A stretch of DNA of 64,000 bases from Pseudomonas azerbaijanoccidentalis (lineage in GTDB: Bacteria; Pseudomonadota; Gammaproteobacteria; Pseudomonadales; Pseudomonadaceae): NCBI RefSeq assembly GCF_019145495.1, contig NZ_JAHSTU010000014.1, positions 1-64,000 on the forward strand. Direction: 5' to 3'. This document shows positions 50,350-58,306 of this stretch, piece by piece. A program made the position numbers and the translations under genes. Position 1 is the first letter of the stretch; each line of letters opens with the position of its first letter. The notes beneath the pieces were generated by a model. That model saw only the letters and a program-made list of their open reading frames with translations. It ran no database searches and was not told the origin of the DNA.

Positions 50350-50520
50350 ATGAAATGCCGGTATTGCGAAAGCGATCGCGTCACTTGGCGGCGGCCAAAA
50401 AACAGCCCCGCCTACACCTACTGCCGAGACTGCAAGCGAAAGAACTGTGAGGCGCAGGCCCACAAGCTCCCGCACGGCGAAAACGAATGCGACCGCGCCC
50501 AGCTGCGGCTCAAGATTTAG
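50350..50520 (+). CDS. Zinc-ribbon mini-protein (56 aa)
   Basis: ATG 50350 opens a 56-codon frame with CRYC at residues 3-6 and CRDC at 25-28 plus C33 and C47, a compact basic zinc ribbon. No clear ribosome site is visible; it follows the GTCCGGG dyad. Resembles short phage zinc fingers; unknown function. Confidence 0.55.
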   Translation: MKCRYCESDRVTWRRPKNSPAYTYCRDCKRKNCEAQAHKLPHGENECDRAQLRLKI

Positions 50521-50529
50521 GGGATGTAC

Positions 50530-50985
50530 ATGCAGGCTTTATCTATCGCACCACCCGCGGCGCCTGCTGGCGTTGTGCTGAGTGAGCGCCAGCGCTACCG
50601 GCTGGACACCGTGAACATGATTATCAAATCACTGGCGGCGTCAGGCCTGCGCACTTTTGGGCGTGGTGATGCGGTGGCCAGCTTGGAGCCAAAGCGCTTG
50701 GGTGGCTTCTACTTTTCGCCGCCATCCGCAGAAGCCCGCGCGGTGGACCTGGAGTCGCCGGTGGTGGGGCGTGCTCGCCTGTTGCCTGGATTCAATGGCA
50801 CTTATGCCGAGCAGCGGTTGGTGCGCTGTTTGGCTGCGTATGTGTCGGAGGGGCGCAGTGTGCCGGCGGCGACTCTGGCGCAGGCCCTGCTGGCGGATGG
50901 TAGCCAGCTGATGGAAGAGTTCCGATTCACCAAGGCGTTCGCCAAGCCGATCGAGATCAACGGCAAGGCCGGGCCGAAGTCATGA
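50530..50985 (+). CDS. Unknown protein (151 aa)
   Basis: ATG 50530 lies six bases after AGGGG; ATG 50524 is too close to it. Contains VLSERQRYRLDTVNMIIKSL, and a similar ILSERQRQ occurs in the gene at 51254, suggesting a shared helix. Coupled to the next gene by ATGA. Confidence 0.55.
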   Translation: MQALSIAPPAAPAGVVLSERQRYRLDTVNMIIKSLAASGLRTFGRGDAVASLEPKRLGGFYFSPPSAEARAVDLESPVVGRARLLPGFNGTYAEQRLVRCLAAYVSEGRSVPAATLAQALLADGSQLMEEFRFTKAFAKPIEINGKAGPKS

Positions 50986-51257
50986 GCCAGACCATCACCA
51001 ACCGCCTGACCGGCGAGACGCTGACCGTGTACCTGGAGCTGGGGGATGACTTGTGGCTACGCAATGAGGCGGGCGACATCGAGCACGCCGAGCGCGCACA
51101 GCTCCCCGCCGATCGCTGGCGCTTCGATGGCACCCGGGGTGCTGGTGATGACATTCCGCGCCTCGCCATCAGCCACAAATCTCCGCCGCCACTTACTGGG
51201 CTACTTGAGCTGTTTGGGCGGACATACAACTTCTCAACTGAGCGCACTGCACCATGA
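50982..51257 (+). CDS. Small protein (91 aa)
   Basis: Beta-rich soluble protein starting SQTITNRLTGETLTVYLEL. Overlaps both neighbours by four bases, so the cluster from 50530 to 52566 is one operon. Unknown. Confidence 0.55.
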   Translation: MSQTITNRLTGETLTVYLELGDDLWLRNEAGDIEHAERAQLPADRWRFDGTRGAGDDIPRLAISHKSPPPLTGLLELFGRTYNFSTERTAP

Positions 51258-51853
51258 CCCTGTTCTTCAATCGTGAGCATTTCGAACGGTCCTGTCGTCA
51301 CGCCGGCATCAGTGACCTGGCCTATAACGATGAAACGGGCGAGTACGCGAACGCCCACACACAGAAGACGTTCCAGGTATGGGAATCGCTGGCGCAGTCC
51401 AAGCAGGGCACCAAAACCCCAACAGCCTGGCTGACTCGGCATCGCGGCAAGGATCAGGGTATTTCGGTCCCGCGGCCACACACCAATTTGAGTCCCGAGC
51501 AGTGGGCACAGCGGGCCGCCCGAGGCTGGGAGCAACCGCTGGCGCTGTGGCCGGCTATGCCTGTGACCAGCGCCAGCGAGGACGCAATCCTCAGTGAGCG
51601 CCAGCGCCAGAAGCTGGTGAAGGGCTACAACCCTGAACTTGATCGGCGTTATCGCAATGATGAGTTGCTGCGCGCGGCGGCAGGCTATGTCCTCCAAGTG
51701 CTGGTGCCGGACTACGCCAACACGCTTTGGCCATGGCCGCACTATCCGATGAAGACAGAAACCCGGTTGCGCGCGATCGAGAAGGCCGCCGCGTTGCTGA
51801 TTGCCGAACACGAGCGGGAGTCGGCGCAGCTGGCCACGGAGGGCGCTGCATGA
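51254..51853 (+). CDS. Unknown protein (199 aa) before the pseudo-ATPase
   Basis: Helical protein with SCRHAGISDLAYNDETGEYAN, AWLTRHRGKDQG and a C-terminal RLRAIEKAAALLIAEHERES helix. Coupled to the terminase-like ATPase gene by ATGA. Not recognised, but its conserved neighbourhood would be informative. Confidence 0.55.
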   Translation: MTLFFNREHFERSCRHAGISDLAYNDETGEYANAHTQKTFQVWESLAQSKQGTKTPTAWLTRHRGKDQGISVPRPHTNLSPEQWAQRAARGWEQPLALWPAMPVTSASEDAILSERQRQKLVKGYNPELDRRYRNDELLRAAAGYVLQVLVPDYANTLWPWPHYPMKTETRLRAIEKAAALLIAEHERESAQLATEGAA

Positions 51854-52566
51854 ATGCGCGCCTGATCCAAGAGGACGATCGTTGGCCTGCATTTGTCCGC
51901 CGTTATGCGAACGACTTGCCTGCTTTCGCGCGGGAGGTGTGCGGCATGGAGGTGGATAGCCAGTTGGCGAGGGCCTTCGAAAGCGCGCAACTGCCGGACT
52001 GCCGTGTATCGATGGCTTCAGACCTGAATGCAATGGAACGGGGAGTGATCAGCCCGCTGGCGCCCATCGCGTTCTGGCGCTTGCTGTGCCGCCCCGACGC
52101 GCAGACCCTCGTGGCCGTGCCGTTTGGCGACATGCTTCGCTGCTGTGAGCAGTACAGCAAGCTGGTCAGGAACATTGTGGGCGAGCACGCGTGGTTGGTT
52201 GATCACCTGCGAATCACCATCAGAAGCATCAGGCTGCGCCAGCAGGAGCAGTGGTGCGGCGTTCTCTTTTTTGCTGCGAGCGCGCATTCCCCCGAAAACA
52301 TGGCCGGGTTCTGTGGGCGTGATGTCATGTGGTTGATGGAAGACGCTGGGGCTATGCCTGCCGTGAGCTTTGAAGTAGCGCGCGGGGGGCTGGCCCACTG
52401 CAATAACGGCGGGATGGTGCTGCACGCCGGTCGATTCCGGCGCAAAGGTTTTTTCCGCGACACCCAAACAACGTTGAGCTGCTGGGCGTCTGGCAGCAGC
52501 TGGAAAGCGTTCGTTCTGAACAGCACGGAACACAGCAAACCGTCGCTCAAAGTGCGATTGGCGTAG
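51850..52566 (+). CDS. Terminase ATPase-domain paralogue with lost Walker A motif
   Basis: A 238-residue protein aligning with residues about 12-240 of the large terminase gene next to it. Shared landmarks: DRWPAFVRRYA, AFAREVCGMEV, CRVS, HAWLVDH, SPENMAGF, VMWLMEDAG, GFFRDT and WKAFVLNS. In place of terminase Walker A SGHGTGKT it reads SDLNAMER, so the Lys is E63 and the Thr R64; the Walker B acidic pair DE is ED (164-165). It ends where the ATPase domain ends. It cannot hydrolyse ATP in the usual way, so a role as a structural partner or inhibitor of the terminase is inferred. It starts at ATG 51850, overlapping the upstream stop. Confidence 0.85.
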   Translation: MNARLIQEDDRWPAFVRRYANDLPAFAREVCGMEVDSQLARAFESAQLPDCRVSMASDLNAMERGVISPLAPIAFWRLLCRPDAQTLVAVPFGDMLRCCEQYSKLVRNIVGEHAWLVDHLRITIRSIRLRQQEQWCGVLFFAASAHSPENMAGFCGRDVMWLMEDAGAMPAVSFEVARGGLAHCNNGGMVLHAGRFRRKGFFRDTQTTLSCWASGSSWKAFVLNSTEHSKPSLKVRLA

Positions 52567-52578
52567 CCGTAGAGTGAC

Positions 52579-52603
52579 AGGGGCTGGGGAACTGGCCCCT
52601 TTG
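52579..52603 (+). terminator. Weak hairpin terminator
   Basis: AGGGGC-N10-GCCCCT followed by a few T residues, just upstream of the large terminase gene. It may attenuate rather than stop transcription. Confidence 0.45.
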
Positions 52604-52617
52604 TGTTTAAGGATAAT

Positions 52618-54168
52618 ATGGCCAAGCCGAAACCCAAGCGTCTGCGTCTAGAGGCAGACCCGAGGTGGCCCGCATTCATCGAGCGTTACGCATTCAACCT
52701 GTACGCCTTCGCGGTTGAAGCGTGCTTGATGGAAGTCACACCGCAACAACAAGACTTGTTCAATGAGTCCTCAGTCTATGGCTGCCGGGTATCGGTATCG
52801 TCTGGCCACGGTACTGGTAAAACCCGCAGTTTCGGCGTTATCTGTCTTTGGCACTTGCTGTGCTACCTGAATTCCAACACCTACGTGACCGCGCCAAAGC
52901 TCAAGACGGTGCGAGAGGGCGTATGGAAAGAAATCACCACCATGCTCGCCGAGATCCGCAAAGGCCCGCATGCGTGGATCGCTGACTATGTAGTGATTCA
53001 GGCCGAAAAGGTCTACGTGGTTGGCAACAGCGCCACCTGGTACGTAACCACCCGTACCGCCCCGCGCGGCTCTCCTGAGAACCTGGCCGGTACCCACGGC
53101 GACTATCTGCTATGGCTGGCGGATGAGGCGTCGGGCATCCCCGACGAAAACTTTGGTGTGATCGGTGGCGCTCTGACCGATGAGCGAAACCGTTTCATCA
53201 TGGCCAGCCAGCCCACGCGATCGACCGGCTTCTTTTGGGAAACCCACCATGGCCAGTCGATCTACCGCGGCGGCCCGTGGGTGCCTCTGGTATTCAACTC
53301 CGAAGAGAGCCCGATTGTTTCGCTTAAATTCATCAAGGAGAAGCGCCAGCAATACGGCGGTACCGACGAAGCGGAATACCAGATCAAGGTTAAGGGGATG
53401 TTCCCTACCAACCTGAGCAAGTACTTGCTGAGTGGCGCCATGCTTGAGCGCGCCATTGCGGCGGCCAGCCCGATCCTGCCAGGCGAAGATTGGGGCCATG
53501 TGATCGTGGTCGACGTCGCGGCTGGCGTAGGGCGAGACAAGACGGTGGCTACTCACCTGCGCGTCACTGGCAAGGGCGATCGGATGGCGAACGAGCGCCG
53601 CCGCAAGGTCGAAGTGGTGGACGTCCCAATCTACAGCTCTACCGAGGACTGGACGCCGCTGGCGGTCAAGCTGCGCGACTACGCCATGCAGTTCCCGAAC
53701 GTCACGATCGTGATCGACACCAACGCCATGGGGATTCAGTTCATGCGCCGCCTGGAGGAATTGCAGATGGGCAGCATGATCATCCAGGGCGTGCAGTGGG
53801 GTGTCCGTCCGCACTCCAACGAGAACCGTAAGCGATTCATCAACCAGCGCGCCCAGTGCACCGTCCACGCCACCGAAGCAATCAAGGACAACGTGGTCAA
53901 GCTGGCGCCGAAGTACAAGCGCGACCTCATCGACCAGGGCTCCCGCCTGCCGTATTCGTTCGACGAGCTGGGGCGCTACAAGATCGCCAGTAAAGAGAGC
54001 ATGGCGGCAGACGGCCTGTCCTCGCCTGACCTTTTCGACACCATCTGTATGGCCTTCCTGGAGGACGTGAACTACGTGGCCTGCACCGAGGAAACATCGG
54101 TGGCCAAGTCTTCGCGCGCTGAAGCGGCCTTGAGCAAAGCCAACGACCTGTTTGCCGATGTCGCATAA
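52618..54168 (+). CDS. terL: Terminase large subunit
   Basis: A 516-residue packaging motor. ATPase: adenine-binding region near residues 40-48, Walker A SGHGTGKT (62-69), Walker B LLWLADEAS with D169-E170 and coupling motif MASQPTR. Nuclease: D299 in VIVVDVAAG, D367 in VIDTNAMG and D474 in LFDTICMAF. Start ATG 52618 has AAGGA seven bases upstream; GTG 52603 lacks a ribosome site. It acts with the small subunit and the portal at 58307. Two neighbouring genes are decayed copies of its two domains. Confidence 0.93.
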   Translation: MAKPKPKRLRLEADPRWPAFIERYAFNLYAFAVEACLMEVTPQQQDLFNESSVYGCRVSVSSGHGTGKTRSFGVICLWHLLCYLNSNTYVTAPKLKTVREGVWKEITTMLAEIRKGPHAWIADYVVIQAEKVYVVGNSATWYVTTRTAPRGSPENLAGTHGDYLLWLADEASGIPDENFGVIGGALTDERNRFIMASQPTRSTGFFWETHHGQSIYRGGPWVPLVFNSEESPIVSLKFIKEKRQQYGGTDEAEYQIKVKGMFPTNLSKYLLSGAMLERAIAAASPILPGEDWGHVIVVDVAAGVGRDKTVATHLRVTGKGDRMANERRRKVEVVDVPIYSSTEDWTPLAVKLRDYAMQFPNVTIVIDTNAMGIQFMRRLEELQMGSMIIQGVQWGVRPHSNENRKRFINQRAQCTVHATEAIKDNVVKLAPKYKRDLIDQGSRLPYSFDELGRYKIASKESMAADGLSSPDLFDTICMAFLEDVNYVACTEETSVAKSSRAEAALSKANDLFADVA

Positions 54169-54294
54169 ACATAGATTTTTATGTTTATTGGTGTATATTT
54201 CGACATGACCAAGAGGCAAAACCCCGTGTTTCTGGTCTTTAATCGCCTGATATAGCGATAAAACTGGTACGGGGATAGTTTTGAGGGTTTGAAC
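54169..54294 (+). promoter_or_regulatory. Intergenic control region before the LytTR gene
   Basis: AT-rich beginning (ATAGATTTTTATGTTTATTG), then GGTACGGGGATAG (54266-54278), a variant of the repeated TGTCCGGGGATA motif, and GAGGG as ribosome site for ATG 54295. Probably the promoter of the gene group from 54295. Confidence 0.45.
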
Positions 54295-54681
54295 ATGGAA
54301 TTGCGCCGCTACAGGAAGAACCACCGACTACGTGCCGAAAAAGTTGATTCGTCTGTGTTCGTGGCCTTTTGGGCTGATGACAAGTATGTCCACGCGCTGG
54401 ACCGTGATGGCGTTGAGTGGATGCTGTGCGGCAAGCACTCAATCAAAGAGATCGAGGCCGGTGACCCCCGCGTGACGCGAGCGCACCGGAGTAGTTTGGT
54501 ACGTGTGAGCGCGATCGATCGCGTCATGTCGCGCAACGAGCTGCGAAAAAACAAGCCTGATTATTTCTGTGTGGTGGGCGGGCGTGAGTTCGGCGTGTCC
54601 CGCACCTGCCGGCCTACCCTCTATGCGCAATATCGCGCCTACGTTGCAGAGCACGGGTTTGTGCCGGCGGTGGCAGCATGA
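54295..54681 (+). CDS. Stand-alone LytTR DNA-binding protein
   Basis: A 128-residue protein that is essentially one LytTR domain: a basic start, FVAFWADDKYVHALDRDG, then KEIEAGDPRVTRAHRSSLVRV (the HRS-x-LV-x-V signature), AIDRVMSRNEL and FCVVGGREFGVSR with its Ser-Arg. LytTR domains are usually response-regulator outputs; here no receiver domain is present. It follows the large terminase gene and may control late gene expression or host genes. Confidence 0.8.
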   Translation: MELRRYRKNHRLRAEKVDSSVFVAFWADDKYVHALDRDGVEWMLCGKHSIKEIEAGDPRVTRAHRSSLVRVSAIDRVMSRNELRKNKPDYFCVVGGREFGVSRTCRPTLYAQYRAYVAEHGFVPAVAA

Positions 54682-55472
54682 AGCGCAGCCGGCATGATGA
54701 CGATAACCGCGGATTTCTCTTTGCAACGGGCCAGCTGAGCAAGGTTGAACGGACTGGCCAGACCCGCAACTTCGACTACTTCCCCAAGAAGTCCCGCCCG
54801 GCTGGCGCCTCGCTGAAGCCGAGCGACGTGCCCGCGTTGGTGGCCAAGGCGCTTGCTGGCGCTGGACCAATCAAGCAAGGGGAGGCCTTTGAGCACTTTC
54901 TGGCCGTCGTTTGCGACAACTATCGGTTCCACGCTTTCCATTTCATCATCGCCGCGCCGCGCAGTGTTGGCGGGCGCCGTCGGGCGGTTCTGCTGAGTGA
55001 GCGCACGTTGAACGGGAATGTCGAAATGGCTTCGGCCTACGCCACCCGGTTGGTGGAGTACGCCGCCGCGTTGGGCAATCCCCGGGTGATGATCAGCGTA
55101 TTGTCGTTCTGCTGTGATCTGGCCCGCTGCCTTACCCGCAGTGTGCCAAACAGCATGGAATGGGCAGACGCCAAGGTGCAGTGGCCACCGGAGTGCGAAT
55201 CGCTGCGTGGCCAGTATCAGGACAACTACGCGTTGGGCTTTGAGCGCTACAAACAGGCTTCAGCCACCAAGGCCATCAAGTGTCCGCCCCTCGACGCGTT
55301 GGCGGGTCAGGTGGCGGCCATGTCGCCAAGCATTGACGGCCAGGGGCGCGTAGCTCTCACCCGTCCGGGCGACAGAATGGATCGCGAGCTGGAAGCCTTG
55401 TGTCTGCTGTATCTGGACGAAGAGCGCGAACGCTTGGCCGGCGATCCTCGTGCCACTCTGCTGGCGGGTTGA
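54678..55472 (+). CDS. Unknown protein (264 aa)
   Basis: Coupled to the LytTR gene by ATGA. A helical protein of mixed composition with PSDVPALVAKALAGAGPIKQ and a C-terminal ELEALCLLYLDEERERLAG. Conserved cysteines at FCCDLARC are notable. No family recognised; possibly a head-tail or regulatory protein. Confidence 0.55.
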   Translation: MKRSRHDDDNRGFLFATGQLSKVERTGQTRNFDYFPKKSRPAGASLKPSDVPALVAKALAGAGPIKQGEAFEHFLAVVCDNYRFHAFHFIIAAPRSVGGRRRAVLLSERTLNGNVEMASAYATRLVEYAAALGNPRVMISVLSFCCDLARCLTRSVPNSMEWADAKVQWPPECESLRGQYQDNYALGFERYKQASATKAIKCPPLDALAGQVAAMSPSIDGQGRVALTRPGDRMDRELEALCLLYLDEERERLAGDPRATLLAG

Positions 55473-55474
55473 TC

Positions 55475-55750
55475 GTGGATAGCGTCAGTGTAGGGCCGGT
55501 GCCGTTGTGGCGAGAGTTCAGGCCAAGCAGCTGGACACGAACCGACGGCGCTGGCGCCTCACAACCGCACGGCTGGGACGATAAGCCCGAGGCGGATTAC
55601 TGGCTGGCGTGGGCACCGTACATTACCGGCGATCGCAAAGACGTTGGGCACCCGGATAAGGTCATGCGCCGGCGTTTCGACACAAAAGAGGCTGCAATGA
55701 AGTACGCCGACAAGACGTGGCCACCGGGAAAGTGGCAAGACAGCGAATAG
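55475..55750 (+). CDS. Unknown protein (91 aa)
   Basis: GTG 55475 with a weak GGCGGG site. Trp-rich (PLWREF, PHGWDD, YWLAWAP, WPPGKWQ). Ends before a terminator. Unknown. Confidence 0.55.
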   Translation: MDSVSVGPVPLWREFRPSSWTRTDGAGASQPHGWDDKPEADYWLAWAPYITGDRKDVGHPDKVMRRRFDTKEAAMKYADKTWPPGKWQDSE

Positions 55751-55756
55751 ACCAAG

Positions 55757-55784
55757 TGCCCCGCCATGAGCGGGGTTTGTTTTG
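55757..55784 (+). terminator. Intrinsic terminator
   Basis: GCCCCGC-CATGA-GCGGGG followed by TTTGTTTTG. It closes the 54295-55750 group. Confidence 0.75.
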
Positions 55785-55864
55785 TCTGAAACATGCAAAG
55801 TTGCTCGATAGCGCTGGCACGGGTGCCGGGACAATGGGCGCTCTACTGTTCGGAGTGTCTTGTG

Positions 55865-56290
55865 ATGACAGCGGCGACCAATACTCGCAAGCCCCAGCTT
55901 GTGGCGCAGGATCAAATAATCATTTTTGAGGGTTTCGAAAGCGTCAGCCAGCTGTGCTTCAGGGCTCCTATCCCTTTTCCCGGCAACAACAGCGGTCCGT
56001 TCTCCATGTACGAGACTGTGCAGGGGCATGCGTGGAAGTTTTTCGATGCTGTTAAAGGCAAAAAACTGTCTGCAAGGATCGTATCCGTGCATGGCGAGCG
56101 CGAGCAGTACGTGCTTGAAGGGGTCACGATTTTCAAGCCAGAGTCATCTTTTAACTGGGAGTCGCCTCAAGGCGGTTCGCCGCTGGTGGTAAATGCACAG
56201 TTGCGCTGGAGAAACGCGCGGCGCATTGATGAATTTTCGGCGTTGCTGGACCTTGCCCTGTTGAAAAGCACGGCGAAAGCGCCTGTATGA
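55865..56290 (+). CDS. Unknown protein (141 aa), likely head-tail region
   Basis: ATG 55865 is preferred; the frame opens about 24 codons earlier. Beta-rich with QIIIFEGFESVSQLCFRAPI and a C-terminal LRWRNARRIDEFSALLDLALL. Neighbour of connector-like genes; unknown. Confidence 0.5.
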   Translation: MTAATNTRKPQLVAQDQIIIFEGFESVSQLCFRAPIPFPGNNSGPFSMYETVQGHAWKFFDAVKGKKLSARIVSVHGEREQYVLEGVTIFKPESSFNWESPQGGSPLVVNAQLRWRNARRIDEFSALLDLALLKSTAKAPV

Positions 56291-56583
56291 TTCCCGAAGT
56301 CCGGTTTTATCTGGAAGTGCGCAAATTCGCGCTGACTGAGCCGTCGTATTCCACTCGGCGCCAGGTGGTGCGCAGCTTTCCGAGCGAGCGCTACCACCTG
56401 CAAATGATGGCGCTGAGGGTGTACGGCGATGCAGCTGAGGTGCTGGCCATTCGGGCAGCTGCTGGGCTGTCGACGGTTGATTCCCCACTGGAAGAGCAGG
56501 ACGTGGTTCTGCCCACCAAAGAGCACTTGGCCTACCTCAAACAGAAGTCAGGCATTGTCGCTGCCGTGAGGTCCGTTCGCTGA
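56287..56583 (+). CDS. Unknown protein (98 aa)
   Basis: ATGA overlap upstream and TGATG overlap downstream. Basic N-terminal half (YLEVRKFALTEPSYSTRRQV) and a helical end. Unknown. Confidence 0.5.
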   Translation: MIPEVRFYLEVRKFALTEPSYSTRRQVVRSFPSERYHLQMMALRVYGDAAEVLAIRAAAGLSTVDSPLEEQDVVLPTKEHLAYLKQKSGIVAAVRSVR

Positions 56584-57710
56584 TGGCGGCCAAGAAGGGT
56601 GTGCGCAGCAGGGTCGTAATCCCGGCGAACAAGGCCAGCGCGGAAGCCCGCAAGCTTTTCGAGGCCGACCGGGCGCAGCGTATTGGCGACCAGAGCGCGA
56701 TTCTGTCCGCCGACGACATGGCGGGCCTGTATGACCCGAAGCGCGGGCTATTCACCACGTTGGGCGGCGAATTCAGGCCGGTCACCGTTGATGACCTGAT
56801 TGCGTTCAGGGCCGCGGTGCACGACATCCAGCGCCGGCATGGCCAGCGCAAAGGCAACGTACCGGTCACCGCGGCCCCGGGCGGGATCCTGGCAAAGCAG
56901 GTGGTCAACCTGTCGGCGCCGGACGATCGAGCCCGCGCCAGCCGGGAAATCCACACGATCATCCCTATCAGCAACCAGGGCGGTGTGGTGCATATCACGA
57001 CCAACGCCAGTGCAAAGTCTGACGTCTCCCGACATCACGTCTATGTGCAGTTCCTGGACTACGACAAGGTGCTGGCCGACGGCAACACCACGCTTGAAGC
57101 GGCCCGGCGCATGCTGGCGGGCAAGCTGAAGTTTGATTGCGACTGTGGGCGGCACACGTTCTGGTACCGCTATATCGCCAGCATTGGCAGCTTCAACTAT
57201 GGGCGGCCCGAGGATGGTTTCCCCCGCGTTCGTAACCCCACGCTGAAGGGGATTGCCTGCAAACACGTCATCCGCGTCATGGCCACCATCACCGCGGGCG
57301 CGACGTTCAATCTGTTCGCCAAGCGCATGATCGAAAACGGGCGGCGCACCCTCAGCAACAAACGCACGGCAGTGACCGTGAAGGAACAGCAGGCGTTCGT
57401 CGAACAGATGGAGCAGGCCCGCAAGCAAGCCAAGCGCGGGACCGTGATCAAGACGTCGGAAGAGCTGAAGACACAGCGCCAGGCACAACCGTCGTACCAG
57501 CGACAGCAGGAAGCCCGCAAGGCCAGCGCCGCCGATCGCGCCGCGGTGCGTGCGGCAAACGACAAGTTGCGCCATAGCCAAGCCGCAAAAGTGAACAGGA
57601 AGGCGTCCAGCGTCCAGCACCAGGCGCTAACGGCTGCGATGAAGGCCCAAGGCTTCAGTGAGAAACAGATTGCCGCCGCGCTCAGCGCCGTGAACAAGGT
57701 AAAGGGATAA
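56583..57710 (+). CDS. SWIM-type zinc motif protein of the head region (375 aa)
   Basis: Residues about 175-240 contain CDCGRHTFWYRY and, about 40 residues later, IACKH, which together fit the CxCxnCxH SWIM zinc motif. The N-terminal 160 residues include a DDRARASREIHTIIPISNQGG segment; the C-terminal 100 are a long basic helix rich in Gln/Arg/Ala. Located directly before connector and portal genes, it is probably a virion or DNA-binding protein. Unknown function. Confidence 0.6.
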   Translation: MAAKKGVRSRVVIPANKASAEARKLFEADRAQRIGDQSAILSADDMAGLYDPKRGLFTTLGGEFRPVTVDDLIAFRAAVHDIQRRHGQRKGNVPVTAAPGGILAKQVVNLSAPDDRARASREIHTIIPISNQGGVVHITTNASAKSDVSRHHVYVQFLDYDKVLADGNTTLEAARRMLAGKLKFDCDCGRHTFWYRYIASIGSFNYGRPEDGFPRVRNPTLKGIACKHVIRVMATITAGATFNLFAKRMIENGRRTLSNKRTAVTVKEQQAFVEQMEQARKQAKRGTVIKTSEELKTQRQAQPSYQRQQEARKASAADRAAVRAANDKLRHSQAAKVNRKASSVQHQALTAAMKAQGFSEKQIAAALSAVNKVKG

Positions 57711-57713
57711 GAC

Positions 57714-58223
57714 ATGCTCAATAACGTGGCCATTCAGATTAACCGGGCAAACCGTCAGCGCACCCTGCGCGAGCCCAACGCTATCCCGTGCGTCCTCTTT
57801 GACAAGAAGGTCACCCGCACCAGCGACGACGAGACTGCTGACGGTTACCCAACCATCGGCCCGTTGGGCGTCATGAGCGATGAGGACGAAACGGCTTACG
57901 AATGGGTTGAGGTGGGCGAGGCCATGATTCATTTCGCGCAGGGTTATGCCGCGCCCCTGGGCAACACCTCCGACGACAGCAGCCGCATGGACTATGCAGA
58001 AGGCGTGCTTGAAGCGTCGATTGAGCCGCTGGCCGATCCTGGTACCGAAGCCTATGTGCAGCCGGGCAAGCGCATGCTGGTAGCCGTGCTGATGGGGGAA
58101 GGCGTGATCATCAACTTTGAGATAGTCGACGTCACCGGCAACGTGAATATCCCGCCCTATACCCGCAAATACCTGCTCAATCCTCGGCCTGATGAGGAAG
58201 CGAGCGAGGATCTAAACGAGTAG
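57714..58223 (+). CDS. Unknown protein upstream of the portal (169 aa)
   Basis: Acidic (many Asp/Glu), beginning LNNVAIQINRANRQRTLRE. It lies four bases after the SWIM-motif gene and ends before the portal leader. A head completion role is possible but unsupported. Confidence 0.55.
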   Translation: MLNNVAIQINRANRQRTLREPNAIPCVLFDKKVTRTSDDETADGYPTIGPLGVMSDEDETAYEWVEVGEAMIHFAQGYAAPLGNTSDDSSRMDYAEGVLEASIEPLADPGTEAYVQPGKRMLVAVLMGEGVIINFEIVDVTGNVNIPPYTRKYLLNPRPDEEASEDLNE

Positions 58224-58306
58224 CCAGAACGGTGCAAACCGGCGCCGGGATGCCCCTGTGGGCGCCTGTACGCTGGAGGTTAATTCAAGCCTCTGTGTGT
58301 ACCTGA
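58224..58306 (+). promoter_or_regulatory. Leader of the portal gene with a hairpin holding GGAGG
   Basis: A short intergenic leader. GGAGG is paired in the hairpin GAGG-N9-CCTC, and the start at 58307 is more than 20 bases further downstream without another good ribosome site, so portal translation may be limited by mRNA structure. Confidence 0.35.

Noticed and set aside
53110..54324. Minus-strand frame of about 400 codons opposite the large terminase
   Set aside because: Opposes the nuclease domain with intact catalytic motifs; shadow frame only.
8303..58240. GCAAACC words before several intergenic hairpins (14583, 20951, 58231, 63397) as a late promoter motif
   Set aside because: Most copies are just the A-tract and left arm of terminator hairpins, and no shared spacing to a -10 element is seen.
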